A stretch of 64,000 bases of DNA, from NCBI GenBank assembly GCA_019426215.1, contig CM033391.1:12946708-13010707 (forward strand), written 5' to 3'. Positions 1-10,799 of this stretch are shown piece after piece; position 1 is the stretch's first letter, and every line of letters starts with the position of its first letter. The notes beneath the pieces were generated by a model, which saw nothing but the letters and a program-made list of their open reading frames with translations, ran no database searches and was not told the DNA's origin. This DNA is from Buddleja alternifolia. Its lineage: Eukaryota; Streptophyta; Magnoliopsida; Lamiales; Scrophulariaceae. A program made the position numbers and the translations under genes.

Positions 1-329
1 TGGCGGATTTTGGCATATTTGAGTCCTATTATGATTGGAGTTATTTCCTATTGTGTTTAGGAATTATTTCCTTCGTTAATTAGGATTGTTTTCCTAATTT
101 GTTAGGGTTTAGGTCTTTTCCACTAGTATAAATATGAGAACTCTACTTGTAATTCATTGATGTACTCGATTCACTTTGAGAGAAATAAAGATGTAGTCTA
201 GGTTGGCTCGTGGATGTAGGCAAGTTATGTCGAACCACGTTAAATCCTCATGTTTTTCATCTTCATATTTAGGCTTAGATTTATTATTTCTTGTTTATTT
301 TTCATGCTCTGATGCTACCATCCCTAGCA
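1..329 (+). repeat. 5' LTR (right part) of the non-autonomous Copia element
   Basis: It matches 1852-2180 almost base for base and ends in CA at 329, just before the PBS. A TATAAATA box lies at 127-134. The first half of the LTR is off the left edge. Confidence 0.85.
127..134 (+). promoter_or_regulatory. TATA box in 5' LTR
   Basis: TATAAATA, repeated at the equivalent site of the 3' LTR (1978-1985). Its position in the right half of the LTR suits the U3/R boundary that drives genomic RNA. Confidence 0.6.
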
Positions 330-331
330 AC

Positions 332-344
332 TGGTATCTGAGCC
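332..344 (+). other. Primer binding site (initiator-Met tRNA)
   Basis: TGGTATCTGAGCC lies two bases after the LTR end. It differs by one base from the usual plant Copia PBS TGGTATCAGAGCC. Confidence 0.8.
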
Positions 345-1497
345 ATAGGTTGTAGATTTAGATGACGTCCTAAATCAAGATCTATGGGGAAGTGTTTTTG
401 GCTAAACACGGATTTAGTCGTGGGAGTGATGGTAGGATATGGAAGAATAATCAAGCTCGACAATTTCGTTGCATAGAGCATGCATTTAGGTCGTGGTGAA
501 GCCGGAGAAGATGACAGATGAGGATGGGATCGGGTAGATCGCCAACCAAAGGCAGATAGGTAGATCGTGGTGCCAGCAGATAGGTAGATCCGTAGCAGCA
601 GAGGCAGATTCGTGTTACCAGGTGGGTAGACACGAAGCCAGTGGGAGCAGTTTCGGTGCCAGAGGAAGATCCGTCAAGCCAAAGGTCATAGGGAAAATTG
701 TGTTTCCAAGAGAAATGAACGAGTTGCAGAGACCGGGTCGGCAGAGTTACGGTGCCAAGAAAGCAAATCCACTGAGCTAGAGATAAGAATGATAGAATCA
801 ATAACTGAGAGGATATAGCCGTGTAGTCAAGAGACCAGAAGGCAGGATTATGGAGGCATGACCACGTAGAGAAAAATCATAAAGACAGGAAGCGGTGCCA
901 AGAGGGGTTGACCATGGAGTGGGAATTCATGGTGGCAGGATGCGGAAATTGAGTAGCTAGATTCGCAGAGGGATGTGACATAGCTCGTGGAGTGGGAGCT
1001 CGAGCAGATATGTCAGTGGCCCGAGTTAGCCATTGAAAAACCTAGTTGACAAATGGATCAGAGATAGCTCATGCAGGGGCACAGAGCAGATATGTGAGGG
1101 ATCGGAGATTGCCTTAAAAAAGTCTTTAGTGGAAAGATGTCAGTGGACAGGTTGATCGAGGCGATTTGGATTGTGACATGTTCGGGTTTTAGAGTAACCT
1201 ATATCTGAGGGTCAGTTAGACCGAGATGGATATGCCACGGTATTCAGGAGTTGGCTGATCACCAAAAGAATAGGGTAGTGGCGAGGGTCCAAAAAGGGGA
1301 AACAATGTTCACAGAGAGAGTTCGTCAAGTGGGTGACACTAGAGGACGAATGAATTGACGAGACATTGAGAGGTGTCGGGGATATTGATCTCCATTGGAT
1401 TTGGGGATGGGTCGACTAGACTAAGGTTCACTTAGGAAGAGTGAAGTGGTGGTTCAAGTTAAGTTCGAAATTTGAAATTATTCTCCAAGTGGGAGAT

Positions 1498-2180
1498 TGA
1501 TGGGTTTGTGTGAGATGATTTTAAATAGCCAAAAGAAAATGCCATGGAAATTGACCCAAAAGAAAGATAAAATAGAGCCGAGATAGGTCGGGTAAGACTC
1601 GGGGTTACAAAATAGGTTCGGGGTTGATCGGGATAGTGAAAGGATAGAAAGGAGTCGAAAAACAGAGCTGGGGAGCACAGGCACGCGCAGTGGCGTCCAG
1701 GCGCCAGTAGGAGACGCCCAGGCGCGAACATGATGGAGCCCAGGCGCCAAGGTGCGAAGGGCCGTGCCTAGGCACGGGGAAATGGCGCCCAGGCGCGGAT
1801 GTGCGCGACTCTACGCATTTTTGGCGAGAATTCTTGTCTTAGGGTGCAAGTTGGCGGATTTTGGCATATTTGAGTCCTAAGATGATTAAAATGATTTCCT
1901 ATTGTGTTTAGGAAATATTCCCTTTGTTAATTAAGATTGTTTTCCTAATTTGTTAAAGTTTAGGTCTTCTCCACTAGTATAAATATGAGAACTCTACTTG
2001 TAATTCATTGATATACTCGATTCACTTTGAGATAAATAAAGATGTAGTCTAGGTTGGCTTGTGGATGTAGTCAAGTTATGTCGAACCACGTTAAATCCTC
2101 ATATTTTTCATCTTCATATTTAGGCTTAGATTTATTGTTTCTTGTTTATTATTCGTACTTTGATGCTACCATCCCTAACA
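1498..2180 (+). repeat. 3' LTR of the non-autonomous Copia element
   Basis: Starts TGATGGG after a purine tract and ends CCCTAACA, giving imperfect inverted termini. Its second half matches 1-329. Bases 1680-1805 form a GC-rich island with repeated CCAGGCGC-type words in otherwise AT-rich DNA. A TATA box is at 1978-1985. Confidence 0.85.
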
Positions 2181-2640
2181 GTTTTGTAGAAGATTTATTT
2201 TCGTTTCTAAATTTACACAATCTCTCTCACATTTTCTAGATTGATAATTTAATTACTAATTCCAAAGAAAATTGCTACTCAATCTATCACATCCATTACT
2301 CAAACTCTCACATTACTTCAAATTTGAAAATTATATTAATCTTTTACAATTAGTATTATACAATTGAAAATTAAGAACGTTAATAATTTATCATAATATT
2401 AATTTTTGTTAATTAGTAGCTTATGTAAAATACTATTTTTATATAAATTAAAAGTGAATACAAATAATATATCTTACAAACTTATATAAAAGTAATTCGT
2501 ATATTTAGTCCCGAATAATTCATTTGTCTTCATATTATACTCGTACTACAAATTCGTTTATTTTTTGTTTTCGTATTCTTTAGCCAACCTTTTCACAGTA
2601 ATTTTTCATAAGATTTCGTAATATACTTGTACGTATTAAA
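2181..2640. other. AT-rich intergenic sequence, nothing recognised
   Basis: No ORF of note, no inverted repeat and no recognisable element between the Copia 3' LTR and the first SINE-like sequence. Confidence 0.6.
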
Positions 2641-2782
2641 TGATAGAATTTTGTCAATGAAGCCTAGTGAAACTGATGTCCCAGAGGTCTTGGGTTCGAC
2701 TCGCATCAAATGTGAGTTTTTTTCTACTATTATAGTAGTTGTTAGATAATTGTAATAGATGTTAATTGGTTGTGATTTATCG
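2641..2782 (+). mobile_element. Possible tRNA-derived SINE fragment
   Basis: Contains a B-box-like GGGTTCGACTC (about 2692-2702) and, about 35 bases upstream, an A-box-like segment around AAGCCTAGTGAAAC, followed by an AT/TG-rich body. This resembles the pol III promoter of plant SINEs. No clear TSD was found, and the right end abuts the better-supported SINE at 2783. Confidence 0.4.
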
Positions 2783-2987
2783 CCTTTTTTAAAAAAAAAA
2801 TCTAGACGAAGGGGGATACCCTGACCCGAAAAACTCGAGCCGATAATTTTTTAATATGAGATACACAGACCTTATAAAACTCCAAAGAATGAGAGAAAAA
2901 TCATAACTCGTGACAGCCTGAAATTGAACCCAGAACCTCCCACATAAAAATAGAAATTGATACTATTAGACTAACAAACATTGGGTA
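2783..2987 (-). mobile_element. tRNA-derived SINE, minus strand
   Basis: Read on the minus strand, it starts with a tRNA-like head (GTTAGTCTAATAGTATC) and a B-box-like GGGTTCAATTT. A body follows containing the GGGTATCCCCCTTCGTCTAG tail region, then a poly-A tract (poly-T plus A-run at 2785-2800 on the plus strand). An 8-bp TSD ATTTATCG flanks it at 2775-2782 and 2988-2995. It is a related family to the SINE at 8753-8960: both end with a GGGTATCCC-type block before the A-tail. Confidence 0.7.
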
Positions 2988-2995
2988 ATTTATCG

Positions 2996-3504
2996 TAATT
3001 TGATTATTCATGACATGTAGTTATGTACTATGTAACCGATTCTTTCAACCAAAAAAAAAAACATATAAAGCAAAGCCCAAAATTCACTTTCTATTCGCAA
3101 AAGATGAATAGCCCAATATACTGTTTTAAGATGGGCCTTTTGTGATAAGTAAGGGGCTCTTGACTGATAAATCCACTTTTTCTACACTGGAGTACTACTT
3201 TTAGATTTGAGCATATGCTCTTCCAATTGGATTTACTGATTTACAGCCCTTTAACTGAACTCAAAATATTATTAAGAATCGCAAAAGATTTGCTGTTAAA
3301 CGTTTCCGGAATCAATTTCCGAAATAAATCAAACTACTTAATACCGAGCATTAGTTATAGAATGAGGAAGGTTTTTCCTATCTTTGGTCATCTCATTCTC
3401 ATTCTATAAATAATAGATTTATTGTAAAAGAAAAAAACCTATTGTGTCCTTCAAGTTATACTTAGCATGTTGGACTTCATATATATATAGATATATAGAT
3501 ATAT
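2996..3504. other. AT-rich intergenic sequence
   Basis: A 64-codon frame at 3215-3409 has no recognisable features. A short TATAGA microsatellite (about 3479-3504) leads into the fold-back element. Confidence 0.5.
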
Positions 3505-3754
3505 AATTCCATCAAAACCAACCTTATCTAAATATACTAGTCTTATGGTATAAAATACGATATATATACACATATTTTTTTGGTAATAGTCAATAATCAT
3601 ATTGTAAAACAAGCTAGTAATCCGATATCATACACATATATATATTTTTTTTGGTAATAGTCAATAATCATATTGTAAAACAAGCTAGTAATCCGATATC
3701 ATCTTTTATACCATAAGTCTAGTATATTTAGATAAGGTTGGTTTTGATGGAATT
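3505..3754. mobile_element. Fold-back MITE with duplicated core
   Basis: The ends form a long near-perfect inverted repeat of about 58 bases (3505-3562 against 3697-3754; outermost AATTCCATCAAAACC). The core is two tandem copies of a ~67-bp unit that contains GGTAATAGTCAATAATCA. No convincing TSD was seen, so the superfamily is unassigned. The transcript would fold into a long hairpin. Confidence 0.75.
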
Positions 3755-5025
3755 TCTTTTCAAGTTATTTAAATGGAAGATTACTTCAACCTACACACTT
3801 TAGTTTCAAAAGAGGACAATTTGGAGCGAAATGATTTAAACTTTGATGTTTCGTATTTCCAAAGAAAAGTCAAAGGCATATCGGTCTTATATATCATTCA
3901 ACTGAAAATATACAACGCTTGAAATAAGACAATTTATATCGACTCAAACGATGTAGTAAGAACATCTGAAACACCAACTATCAATTTTCTTGGAAATAAC
4001 ATATCTTAAGAACTCACAAATAAACACAAGAAAATTCTTGTGCAACTCCTATTTAAGGAGAGATGAAACTCTCATTCGAGAGAGAAAACAAATTCTCATA
4101 CGAGAGAGAAAATAAATACTAAACAAAAAATCTAAAACGATATATAAAAACTTATGTATCACCCGTCTGCATTTCATCAGATCCATCTCTGTCTTGATAG
4201 ATCCATATCTGTCTCGACAGATTTGAAAATGTGATGTACAACTTGAAAAAAGGTGCTCCAACCCAACCCGCCAACGATGGTGGTAACAGTGGTGAAGTGA
4301 ATTACTGTTTCACCAAGCCATCATCAGTGGAGAAAAATAGAAAAAAAAGAAGGCTAGGGTTAAGGAGAGATGAGAGAGAGAGAAAGGCATATAAATTCAT
4401 TGCATCATTAATCCCTACCGTTTTCCTCATCTCAAAAATTATGGAAAATCTCCGTCGAAAGTCAAGTCAAATTGAAATCTTCTATTGCAATCTCTATGAG
4501 GTATGTTCCAATAACACATGTTCGACCTATTTTGATTTAAATGACCACAAAATCAATTTTCAGATACTTGTCACTCATTCATACATTGCAATAAAAAATA
4601 CAATAGAAAATTACAACACTTAATCCAACAATATGATTGAATAACCAACTCCTTCCAACCAAATACTAGTAGACATATTTATCGACTCAACATGTATTGA
4701 TCAGAAAGGGAACCATTCAATGTGACAGGACGAGGTTTCACAGATATCAACCCGACTCATCCACTTTAATTTTGCATAACATGTATATTTCAAGAAGAGT
4801 GACCGCATTAATGAATTAGTAAATCTCTAATTCATATACACAACTGCATGAGTTTGACCAAATTAAATCTGAACAAGAATTTTACTGATCTTGAACAAAC
4901 AATTTACTTCAAAAGAAAATATCCTAAATCCAATTCCATTTCTTTGCAAGTTATTTAAAAAATATATACTTTGCACCAAAATAAAAAGAGCATAAAATAA
5001 CCTCAAAATGAAAAACCCTAATACA
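3755..5025. other. Intergenic DNA, no gene supported
   Basis: The longest frame (4231-4623, 130 codons) has a biased, low-complexity composition, no recognisable domain and no neighbouring gene signals. I do not call it a gene. Confidence 0.5.
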
Positions 5026-5028
5026 TAA

Positions 5029-5368
5029 GGGCATCTCCAACCCATAAACACAAAAATGATGCGATTTTTGCACCATTTTAGTGTTGTACATTAAATTTTC
5101 TCCAATCCACAAATCTTTATAATATCAAAAATAATATTCTATAAAATATTCCTTTTTACACTTATTTTTATACTATTATTCATATTTCAACAAATAAAAA
5201 AAGATGGGCTTGCACCAAATTTGGTGCAAATGAACAATTGTACGCCAAACATAGAGTGATACTGTTCATGTGTACCAAATTTAGTGCAAATAATAGCGTG
5301 GGTTGGAGAGCCCAACGTGCGTCAAAATGGTCATATCCAACCCAAAGTGACGTGGGCTGGAGATGGTC
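5029..5368. mobile_element. PIF/Harbinger (Tourist-like) MITE
   Basis: 340 bp with terminal inverted repeats GGGCATCTCCAACCC and (reverse complement of the right end) GACCATCTCCAGCCC. Flanked by TAA at 5026-5028 and 5369-5371, the 3-bp TWA duplication of the PIF/Harbinger superfamily. No coding capacity, so it relies on a transposase elsewhere. It lies about 760 bp past the 3' end of the FLA4 coding region. Confidence 0.8.
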
Positions 5369-5371
5369 TAA

Positions 5372-6131
5372 GAAAGCAAATGAATTTAATAAATAAGCAT
5401 ATGACAGGATAAGATGATAATAAAAATAATGTACCAACTTTCCAGCAGGTCAGATATCAAACGCATAAAAATGATTGCCAACAACAGAGAGTAAGAAGGA
5501 AAAGGTTGATGAGATATGAGCAATAAAGACAATTGGAGATATTTAATAGATGAATTTGAAATCTTGTACAATACAGTAAATTTGCATCACCATTTCTTCA
5601 GTAATTTTACAACTCACAAAAGCCTGCAACATTTTTTTCTCTTGTTTTGATGTTACAGAAAACGTTAAAGCATTCATTCGTTCATGGACTTTTTTTTACA
5701 CATAAGCAACATCTCAGCTTTTTCAGCAATCTATTGCTGGAAAAATTAAATTAAAAGTACTCCTAACAACAGAAATTTAAACTTTCTGGAACCATCACTT
5801 GTACAACCAAAATTCATCTCTATATTATACATATACATAATCAAAAGGAATTATTTTTTTCGAACTTCTTTACAACAAACAAGAATGCAGATACCCCAGA
5901 AACGACGATAATCATAAGAATTCAATCAAGAATGAAAATATATAGGTATTTTTTTTTACCTATAACCCTAAATTATTGCGAAATAAACACGAATTCGAAA
6001 CAATTTTCTTTTTCTTGATTTACCTCATGAACATGAATCCCAGTAGCGAATGGCTGCTGCCTTTTTCGTAGCATCAAACTCCATTCCTCCGTGTTAAAAA
6101 ATTTGATACAAATTTCCAACTCAACCAATTT
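5372..6131 (-). other. 3' flank and probable 3' UTR of the FLA4-like gene
   Basis: AT-rich stretch immediately downstream, on the minus strand, of the FLA4 stop codon. No ORF or repeat was recognised. The polyadenylation point cannot be placed from sequence alone. Confidence 0.4.
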
Positions 6132-7385
6132 TCACAACAATTGCAATAGATAACACAATGCTATACACATCCAACCCACAAATATTCTCAACACTCCAAA
6201 TCCCTCACCCACAGCCCCCGAACGCATATCTCCGCCTGGCGGAGACGATAACCGGCTCGCTTCGGGCGAATTCCCCGGTGAGAACGCAATATCAGGCGGC
6301 TGAGCAGTCACCACCGCTCCACCACCAGGCTTGTTCAACTCAATTGGATTCCTCCCAAAATATTCCCTAGGCAACAAGACTTTAGAAACCCCGAAAATTG
6401 CAACCGGATTCTGATCGAAAACCGTCTGTGTAACCGAAGCTTGTACTACGCCAGTATCGATCGCCACAGAACCATTAACCCGAGAAATGTTGACCGTAAA
6501 ACTAGTTGCCCCATTTTGCTCAGTGGCCAATGTAGGATAAACCGGATTCACAATCCTCTCTAATGAACCTAATGGATAATATGAGTGAAGAACATGAAAT
6601 CTCAACACTACTGCTTTTTGATCCGCAGGTAACGATTGAAATCTAACAGATGCAGGCAGATCGGCGAATGCTTCGTCGGTAGGTACGAACAGCGTGATCC
6701 CCGCGCCGCCTTCGTCGGCTTCGAATTCCGAAACTACCCCTGACGCGGCGAGCATCGACGCGGCCACATTGAAATCGTGGCCGTCGATTAGCGCTTTGGT
6801 GATGTTGAGCCCTAGCGGGGGGCGAGTCTCCGACGCCATTAGATCGAGATTGTAAGGAATTAAGAGAGAATTGAGGGACAGGATTGAAATGTTGTACGGT
6901 AGGGTTTTGATTAGGGTTAACATCGTGGCGTTGGAGGTTGGGGAGTGGAATGTGACGGCGTTGGTGGCGGCGTCGAAGGTGATGTTGACGGTGCCGGAGT
7001 TAGCGGCGGCGCGGCCGGTGGTTTGGAAGAGCGTAGTGACGAGTTTTCCGGCGGGGGGGATGCGGCGGAGGTCGGATAAGGAGAGGTACTCGAGGAGGAC
7101 GTGGTAGCGGAGGACGTCGGCGAGGTTGGTGGAGGAGGGGGTGTACTCGGCGGTAGGGAGGTAGGCGTTGGGGACGACGAGGAGGGTGAGGGAGGAGAGG
7201 GCGGCGAGATCGGCGGCGACGGCGGTGGTGGTGAGGAGGGATGTGAAGTCGGATAGATCAGGGTGGGTGGATAGGAGATCGGTGATGTTATTGTTAACTG
7301 ATGAGAGGACGGATGAGGAGGATAGGAAGAGTAAATAGATGAATGCGAGAGGGGTAAAGGTGGAAATGGAGAATGGGGTAGCCAT
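6132..7385 (-). CDS. FLA4: Fasciclin-like arabinogalactan protein, FLA4/SOS5-like
   Basis: A 417-residue intronless protein that is probably exported and anchored at the plasma membrane or cell wall, where FLA4-type proteins act in wall sensing and adhesion. Residues 1-28 form a hydrophobic signal peptide. Two fasciclin (FAS1) domains follow, at roughly 35-180 and 190-340. The second is the better conserved, with segments such as ITLFVPTDEAFADLP, LRFHVLHSYYPLGSLE and AIFGVSKVLLP. Next comes a Pro/Ser-rich region (about 350-390) suited to arabinogalactan glycosylation, then a hydrophobic C-terminus (about 398-417) typical of a GPI-anchor signal. Many NxS/T sites are present. Length and two-domain layout fit Arabidopsis FLA4 (about 420 residues) rather than the single-domain FLAs. 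The start is the first ATG, followed at once by the signal peptide. No break was seen: this is the only intact host gene in the window. Confidence 0.93.
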   Translation of the reverse strand: MATPFSISTFTPLAFIYLLFLSSSSVLSSVNNNITDLLSTHPDLSDFTSLLTTTAVAADLAALSSLTLLVVPNAYLPTAEYTPSSTNLADVLRYHVLLEYLSLSDLRRIPPAGKLVTTLFQTTGRAAANSGTVNITFDAATNAVTFHSPTSNATMLTLIKTLPYNISILSLNSLLIPYNLDLMASETRPPLGLNITKALIDGHDFNVAASMLAASGVVSEFEADEGGAGITLFVPTDEAFADLPASVRFQSLPADQKAVVLRFHVLHSYYPLGSLERIVNPVYPTLATEQNGATSFTVNISRVNGSVAIDTGVVQASVTQTVFDQNPVAIFGVSKVLLPREYFGRNPIELNKPGGGAVVTAQPPDIAFSPGNSPEASRLSSPPGGDMRSGAVGEGFGVLRIFVGWMCIALCYLLQLL

Positions 7386-7507
7386 TTCTGCCTTTTTCCT
7401 CTGTGTGGGAGTGTGGAGTGGGAGTGGGAGTGTAGTGAGGGAGGTAGGGGTAGGGGGGAAGAGTAAAGAGGGTGAGTGAATGGGAATTGATGGGTGATGG
7501 GGAGTTG

Positions 7508-7541
<34 letters not shown>

Positions 7542-7640
7542 GGGTTTTTGGGGGATTGTTTTGTTGTGATATGATATTTTTGTATTGTTCTTAATTTATA
7601 TATTTTTGGAATGAATATTCTTGGACAACTCACATATATG
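7386..7640 (-). promoter_or_regulatory. Probable core promoter and CT-rich 5' leader of FLA4
   Basis: On the minus strand a TATATAAAT box lies at 7594-7602, about 210 bases upstream of the ATG. The leader between them is strongly pyrimidine-rich, including an uninterrupted CT run (GA run at 7509-7540 on the plus strand). CT-rich leaders are common in plant genes. The transcription start is inferred, not seen. Confidence 0.5.
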
Positions 7641-7722
7641 AATTTTAGTGATTAAAATATGATTTTGTTTATATTGGGAAAATCTTATTGTTGTAATCAC
7701 TGGACATGGCTCATCCAATAAT

Positions 7723-7724
<2 letters not shown>

Positions 7725-7756
<32 letters not shown>
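7725..7756. repeat. (TA)n microsatellite
   Basis: An uninterrupted TA run of about 32 bases upstream of FLA4. Confidence 0.9.
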
Positions 7757-7759
<3 letters not shown>

Positions 7760-7943
7760 AAGGGTGAACGTTTTTTTTTTTTTCTTTCTTTCATGAATCC
7801 AAATAATGACCTACCTAACACAAATTTCATGATTAAATTGCTTTAATGAAAGTGGCTTGTCTCCAATTGGAATTTTCATCAAAGCACATAAGCCATGACT
7901 GTAGATTATTCTTCCACAAGTTTCTCCATATCTAAATTGACCC

Positions 7944-8389
7944 TATGATGTTCACGGTTCGGTTATCCGCACGAACGGAACTAAAATTAAAAAAATCGGT
8001 TTGGTTTTTGATTTTTTTTAAATTAAATTCGATATTCGGTTGAGTTTCGGTTTTGAGGTTCCAAATTATTTTTATATAGTATAATAAAAACCTAAAACTA
8101 TAAAAAAAAATGTGTTTCTACTAACAATTTATAGGAAAAGAAAGAAAATTAATTAAAATTAATCCAATTAAAATACAATTATTCCATCTAGTTTTCAGTT
8201 TCATGTGAAAATTTATGAAACTCAATTGAATTGCATGTTCCTATAACTAATTAATTGTCTCGACCACTTCATAATTTATATTAATATTTTCCAACTTTAT
8301 ACCAGAAAGGGTGAGAGCTGAAATTCAATTTGGCCTTTTTTTTCCCAAAAATTCGATTTGGTTTGGGACCGAACCAATGGATACCCCTA
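7944..8389. mobile_element. hAT-type MITE
   Basis: 446 bp with imperfect terminal inverted repeats (left TATGATGTTCACGGTTCGG; right end, reversed, TAGGGGTATCCATTGGTTCGG minus its last base). Flanked by a perfect 8-bp TSD ATTGACCC (7936-7943 and 8390-8397). An 8-bp TSD and a TAGGGG-type end point to hAT. The interior is AT-rich and non-coding. Confidence 0.78.
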
Positions 8390-8397
8390 ATTGACCC

Positions 8398-8742
8398 TCC
8401 ACATAATGGACTGAAAATAGAACTTGGGCGGATCTTCAGCTGAGAGAGGCTAACACCGTATTGGAAAAAGGAGTGGGCTTAATTATCACAAGCCCATACT
8501 CCAACACCTATTAAGAATTCCAAGATAAGTCCAACAATAATAATATTTTAAGCACATGCTACGATTGAGATGGAAGATATGTTAATGCAAAATTTTAAAA
8601 CTATAATAAATAATTGTCACTAATTTTATCAATTATAACAACAATTTTATTGTCATTAATTGTTATGAGTTACAATTTATATGTAATTCTCATCACTATT
8701 ACACTTCTGAAAATGATTTTAGTGACAAAACATAAACTCAAT
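8398..8742. other. Intergenic AT-rich DNA
   Basis: No gene or element recognised between the hAT MITE and the SINE. Confidence 0.5.
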
Positions 8743-8752
8743 ATATTTAAGA

Positions 8753-8960
8753 GTACCCAAAATCTGTTGGTCTAGTGGTATCCACTTTTCACTTTATGTG
8801 AGAGATCTTGGATTCGAATCCAAGCTACCACAAGTTGTGGCTTTCCTCCCCTTCTTTATGGAGCTAGATAAAGTCTTTATGGCTCAAGATTATAACTATT
8901 AACTCGGGTTGTCGGGCTAGATATATAGGGTATCCCTCTTCCTCTTGAATTAAAAAAAAA
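8753..8960 (+). mobile_element. Full-length tRNA-derived SINE with perfect TSD
   Basis: The tRNA-like head has an A box around TTGGTCTAGTGGTATCC (8765-8781) and a B box GGATTCGAATCC (8810-8821). The body includes GGGTATCCCTC (8928-8938) and the element ends in an A-run (8952-8960). A perfect 10-bp TSD ATATTTAAGA flanks it (8743-8752, 8961-8970). The undamaged TSD and pol III boxes suggest a fairly recent copy. Confidence 0.85.
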
Positions 8961-8970
8961 ATATTTAAGA

Positions 8971-10300
8971 ACAAAATTCATTTTGTCCCCCTCAACTATA
9001 GGCACACCATCAAATACCCTATTCTACTATATTAAAATACATCACTCCCGTACATTTTGATATGCAAAAATACCCTTGATTTAAAATGATAAAATCACTT
9101 ATAGAACACATCTAGTACAATCTATCTAGTACTTTGCCCCCTTTATAATTAAAATTTAATTAATTTGACCCCAAATTTTATTTAAGGATAATTTTATTAA
9201 ATACACAATTTTTGAATTGATTAAAAATTAAATAAATAGAAATGTTTGCTATAGTATAGACAAAATAAAGAATAATTTTTAAATTACTTCAAGTAAATTT
9301 ATATAACTAATTTATTATATATTTTTCCTTTAGAAAGAATATGATAAATTTACTCTTCTTTTTTTCTTTCCATAGCTTAGTTACATTAACTGATATTAGA
9401 AAAGATTCATGTCATTTTGTGTTTTCTAATTTTGGTTACATTTCCGTAAAAGTAAATAACTAAATACTGTAATATTTTATTAATATATTTTGAACTATGT
9501 AAATATATATTTTGAACTATGTATGCACGTCTTATTCACATAGTAGTATTAATTACTAATTTAAGAAATAGTAAAAAAGTAAAGCATTTATCAACATAAA
9601 AAAAGGTTGTGCTAATAAATAAATGTTTACATAATTATATAAGAAAAAGACGATATGAATAGGTCTATCATTTTATCTTAATAAGTAATATTTTAAAAAA
9701 ATGATTAGTTTTATAAAAAAAATTAACAATGAATAACATGAATTATCAATAGTTATTTAAAAGAAAATTAAAGTATTATATATAAAAGAATATAATGTAT
9801 AAATAATGATCATAAGCATTTATCTGAGTTTTTCTAAACTTTAATATGGCTTATTCATAATACTACTGATGTGGTTCGATTTTCACACCAAAAAATTTAA
9901 TTAATGATGACAATCATATTTCCCAGAATAATAACCTAAAAGCAATTCTTGTTTAATATGGAATAATCTTCTAAAATATAAAAGAAGAATAAAGTAAGAG
10001 TTTATTGATTTTTGAGAAGAAGAGTACAATGTATCTTCTTCATTTTACATAAGTGAAAAGATGATAATAAAATTACAAAACTCCTGCTTTTATAGATGAA
10101 GTGGTAGTCCACTTCCTCCTCTCTCCAAGCAAAAGTGGCCTCTTTTGCTAGTTGAGGAGAAAAGGAAACAATTTCTTGATTTTAGGGATATAAATTGACT
10201 AGATATTTGATTTGATTTCCTTTCATCTTCTTTATTAGCTTCACTATGAGGCATTCAACCGTGCTATCTTCAATCTTTCCTTTCAGCCTTCCTTTGAGGT
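8971..10300. other. AT-rich intergenic region with a possible minus-strand TATA box
   Basis: No ORF supported. Around 10085-10096 the minus strand reads CATCTATAAAAG, a TATA-like word. With the downstream minisatellites it could belong to a decayed minus-strand LTR. This is a weak inference. Confidence 0.35.
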
Positions 10301-10433
10301 AACCCATGAGATTCATTAAATCCTTGAGGTCAAATCCTTCCGGCCCAATTGTAGAAAGTGATATTTACTCCCACATTATAAGTCCCCGTACTCTTGAAAG
10401 TTTGAACGAACTTCAAAGTTTTGAGAGTATAAT

Positions 10434-10530
10434 TACTTTGAGGCTACTGATGAGCTTTACTTTGAGGCTGATAATGATCTTTACTTTGAGGTTGTTGATA
10501 AGCTTTACTTTGACACTGCTAATGAGCTTT
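10434..10530. repeat. Short tandem repeat, ~30-bp unit, about 4 copies
   Basis: Diverged copies of a unit containing CTTTACTTTGAGG followed by a CTGATGATGAG-like stretch. The 80-codon frame across it is produced by the repetition. Confidence 0.6.
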
Positions 10531-10799
10531 TACATTGATTGCAGCTAGCCCATGTCCCCGGGGCCTTTGTATAATATGCCTACACACATTTTTGTAGGGC
10601 TTTGCGTCCTTTTGTAGACTTTATCTAATTACCTGTACATTTCATGTAATTTATGCCCGAATGTTTCACAAGCCTTCTTCAGTGCTTGGTGCTTTTCAAG
10701 GCATCCTCCTCTTTATTCTTTATTATATATTTTTATCATTATTTTTATTCTTTTGTTTTATTATTACTATTATTTTATTTTATTTTGGTGCTTGCATGT

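Larger units (their letters stand above)
1..2180 (+). mobile_element. Non-autonomous Copia-type LTR retrotransposon, 5' LTR cut by window start
   Basis: Bases 1-329 and about 1852-2180 are near-identical direct repeats, each ending in CA. The left copy is followed at once by a PBS for initiator-Met tRNA (332-344). The right copy is preceded by a purine-rich tract (AAGTGGGAGAT, 1487-1497) and starts with TG at 1498, so the LTR is about 683 bp. The 1,168-bp interior (330-1497) has no ORF resembling gag or pol; a 116-codon minus-strand frame there looks accidental. The element must have depended on another element's proteins. The 5' boundary and left TSD lie outside the window, so a 5-bp TSD cannot be tested. 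Confidence 0.85.

Noticed and set aside
451..801. 116-codon minus-strand frame in the first element
   Set aside because: No gag or pol feature and on the strand opposite to the element; considered accidental.
2641..2760. Intact tRNA gene suggested by a GGTTCGA box
   Set aside because: No cloverleaf can be completed; the sequence fits a SINE head instead. The same applies to 8765-8821.
4231..4623. 130-codon plus-strand frame
   Set aside because: No domain, biased composition, no promoter or neighbour support, and AT-rich surroundings make a chance frame likely.
6917..7633. 238-codon minus-strand frame overlapping the 5' half of FLA4
   Set aside because: It is Pro/Ser low-complexity output of the alternative frame of FLA4's GC-rich start and CT-rich leader; FLA4's frame has two clear FAS1 domains.
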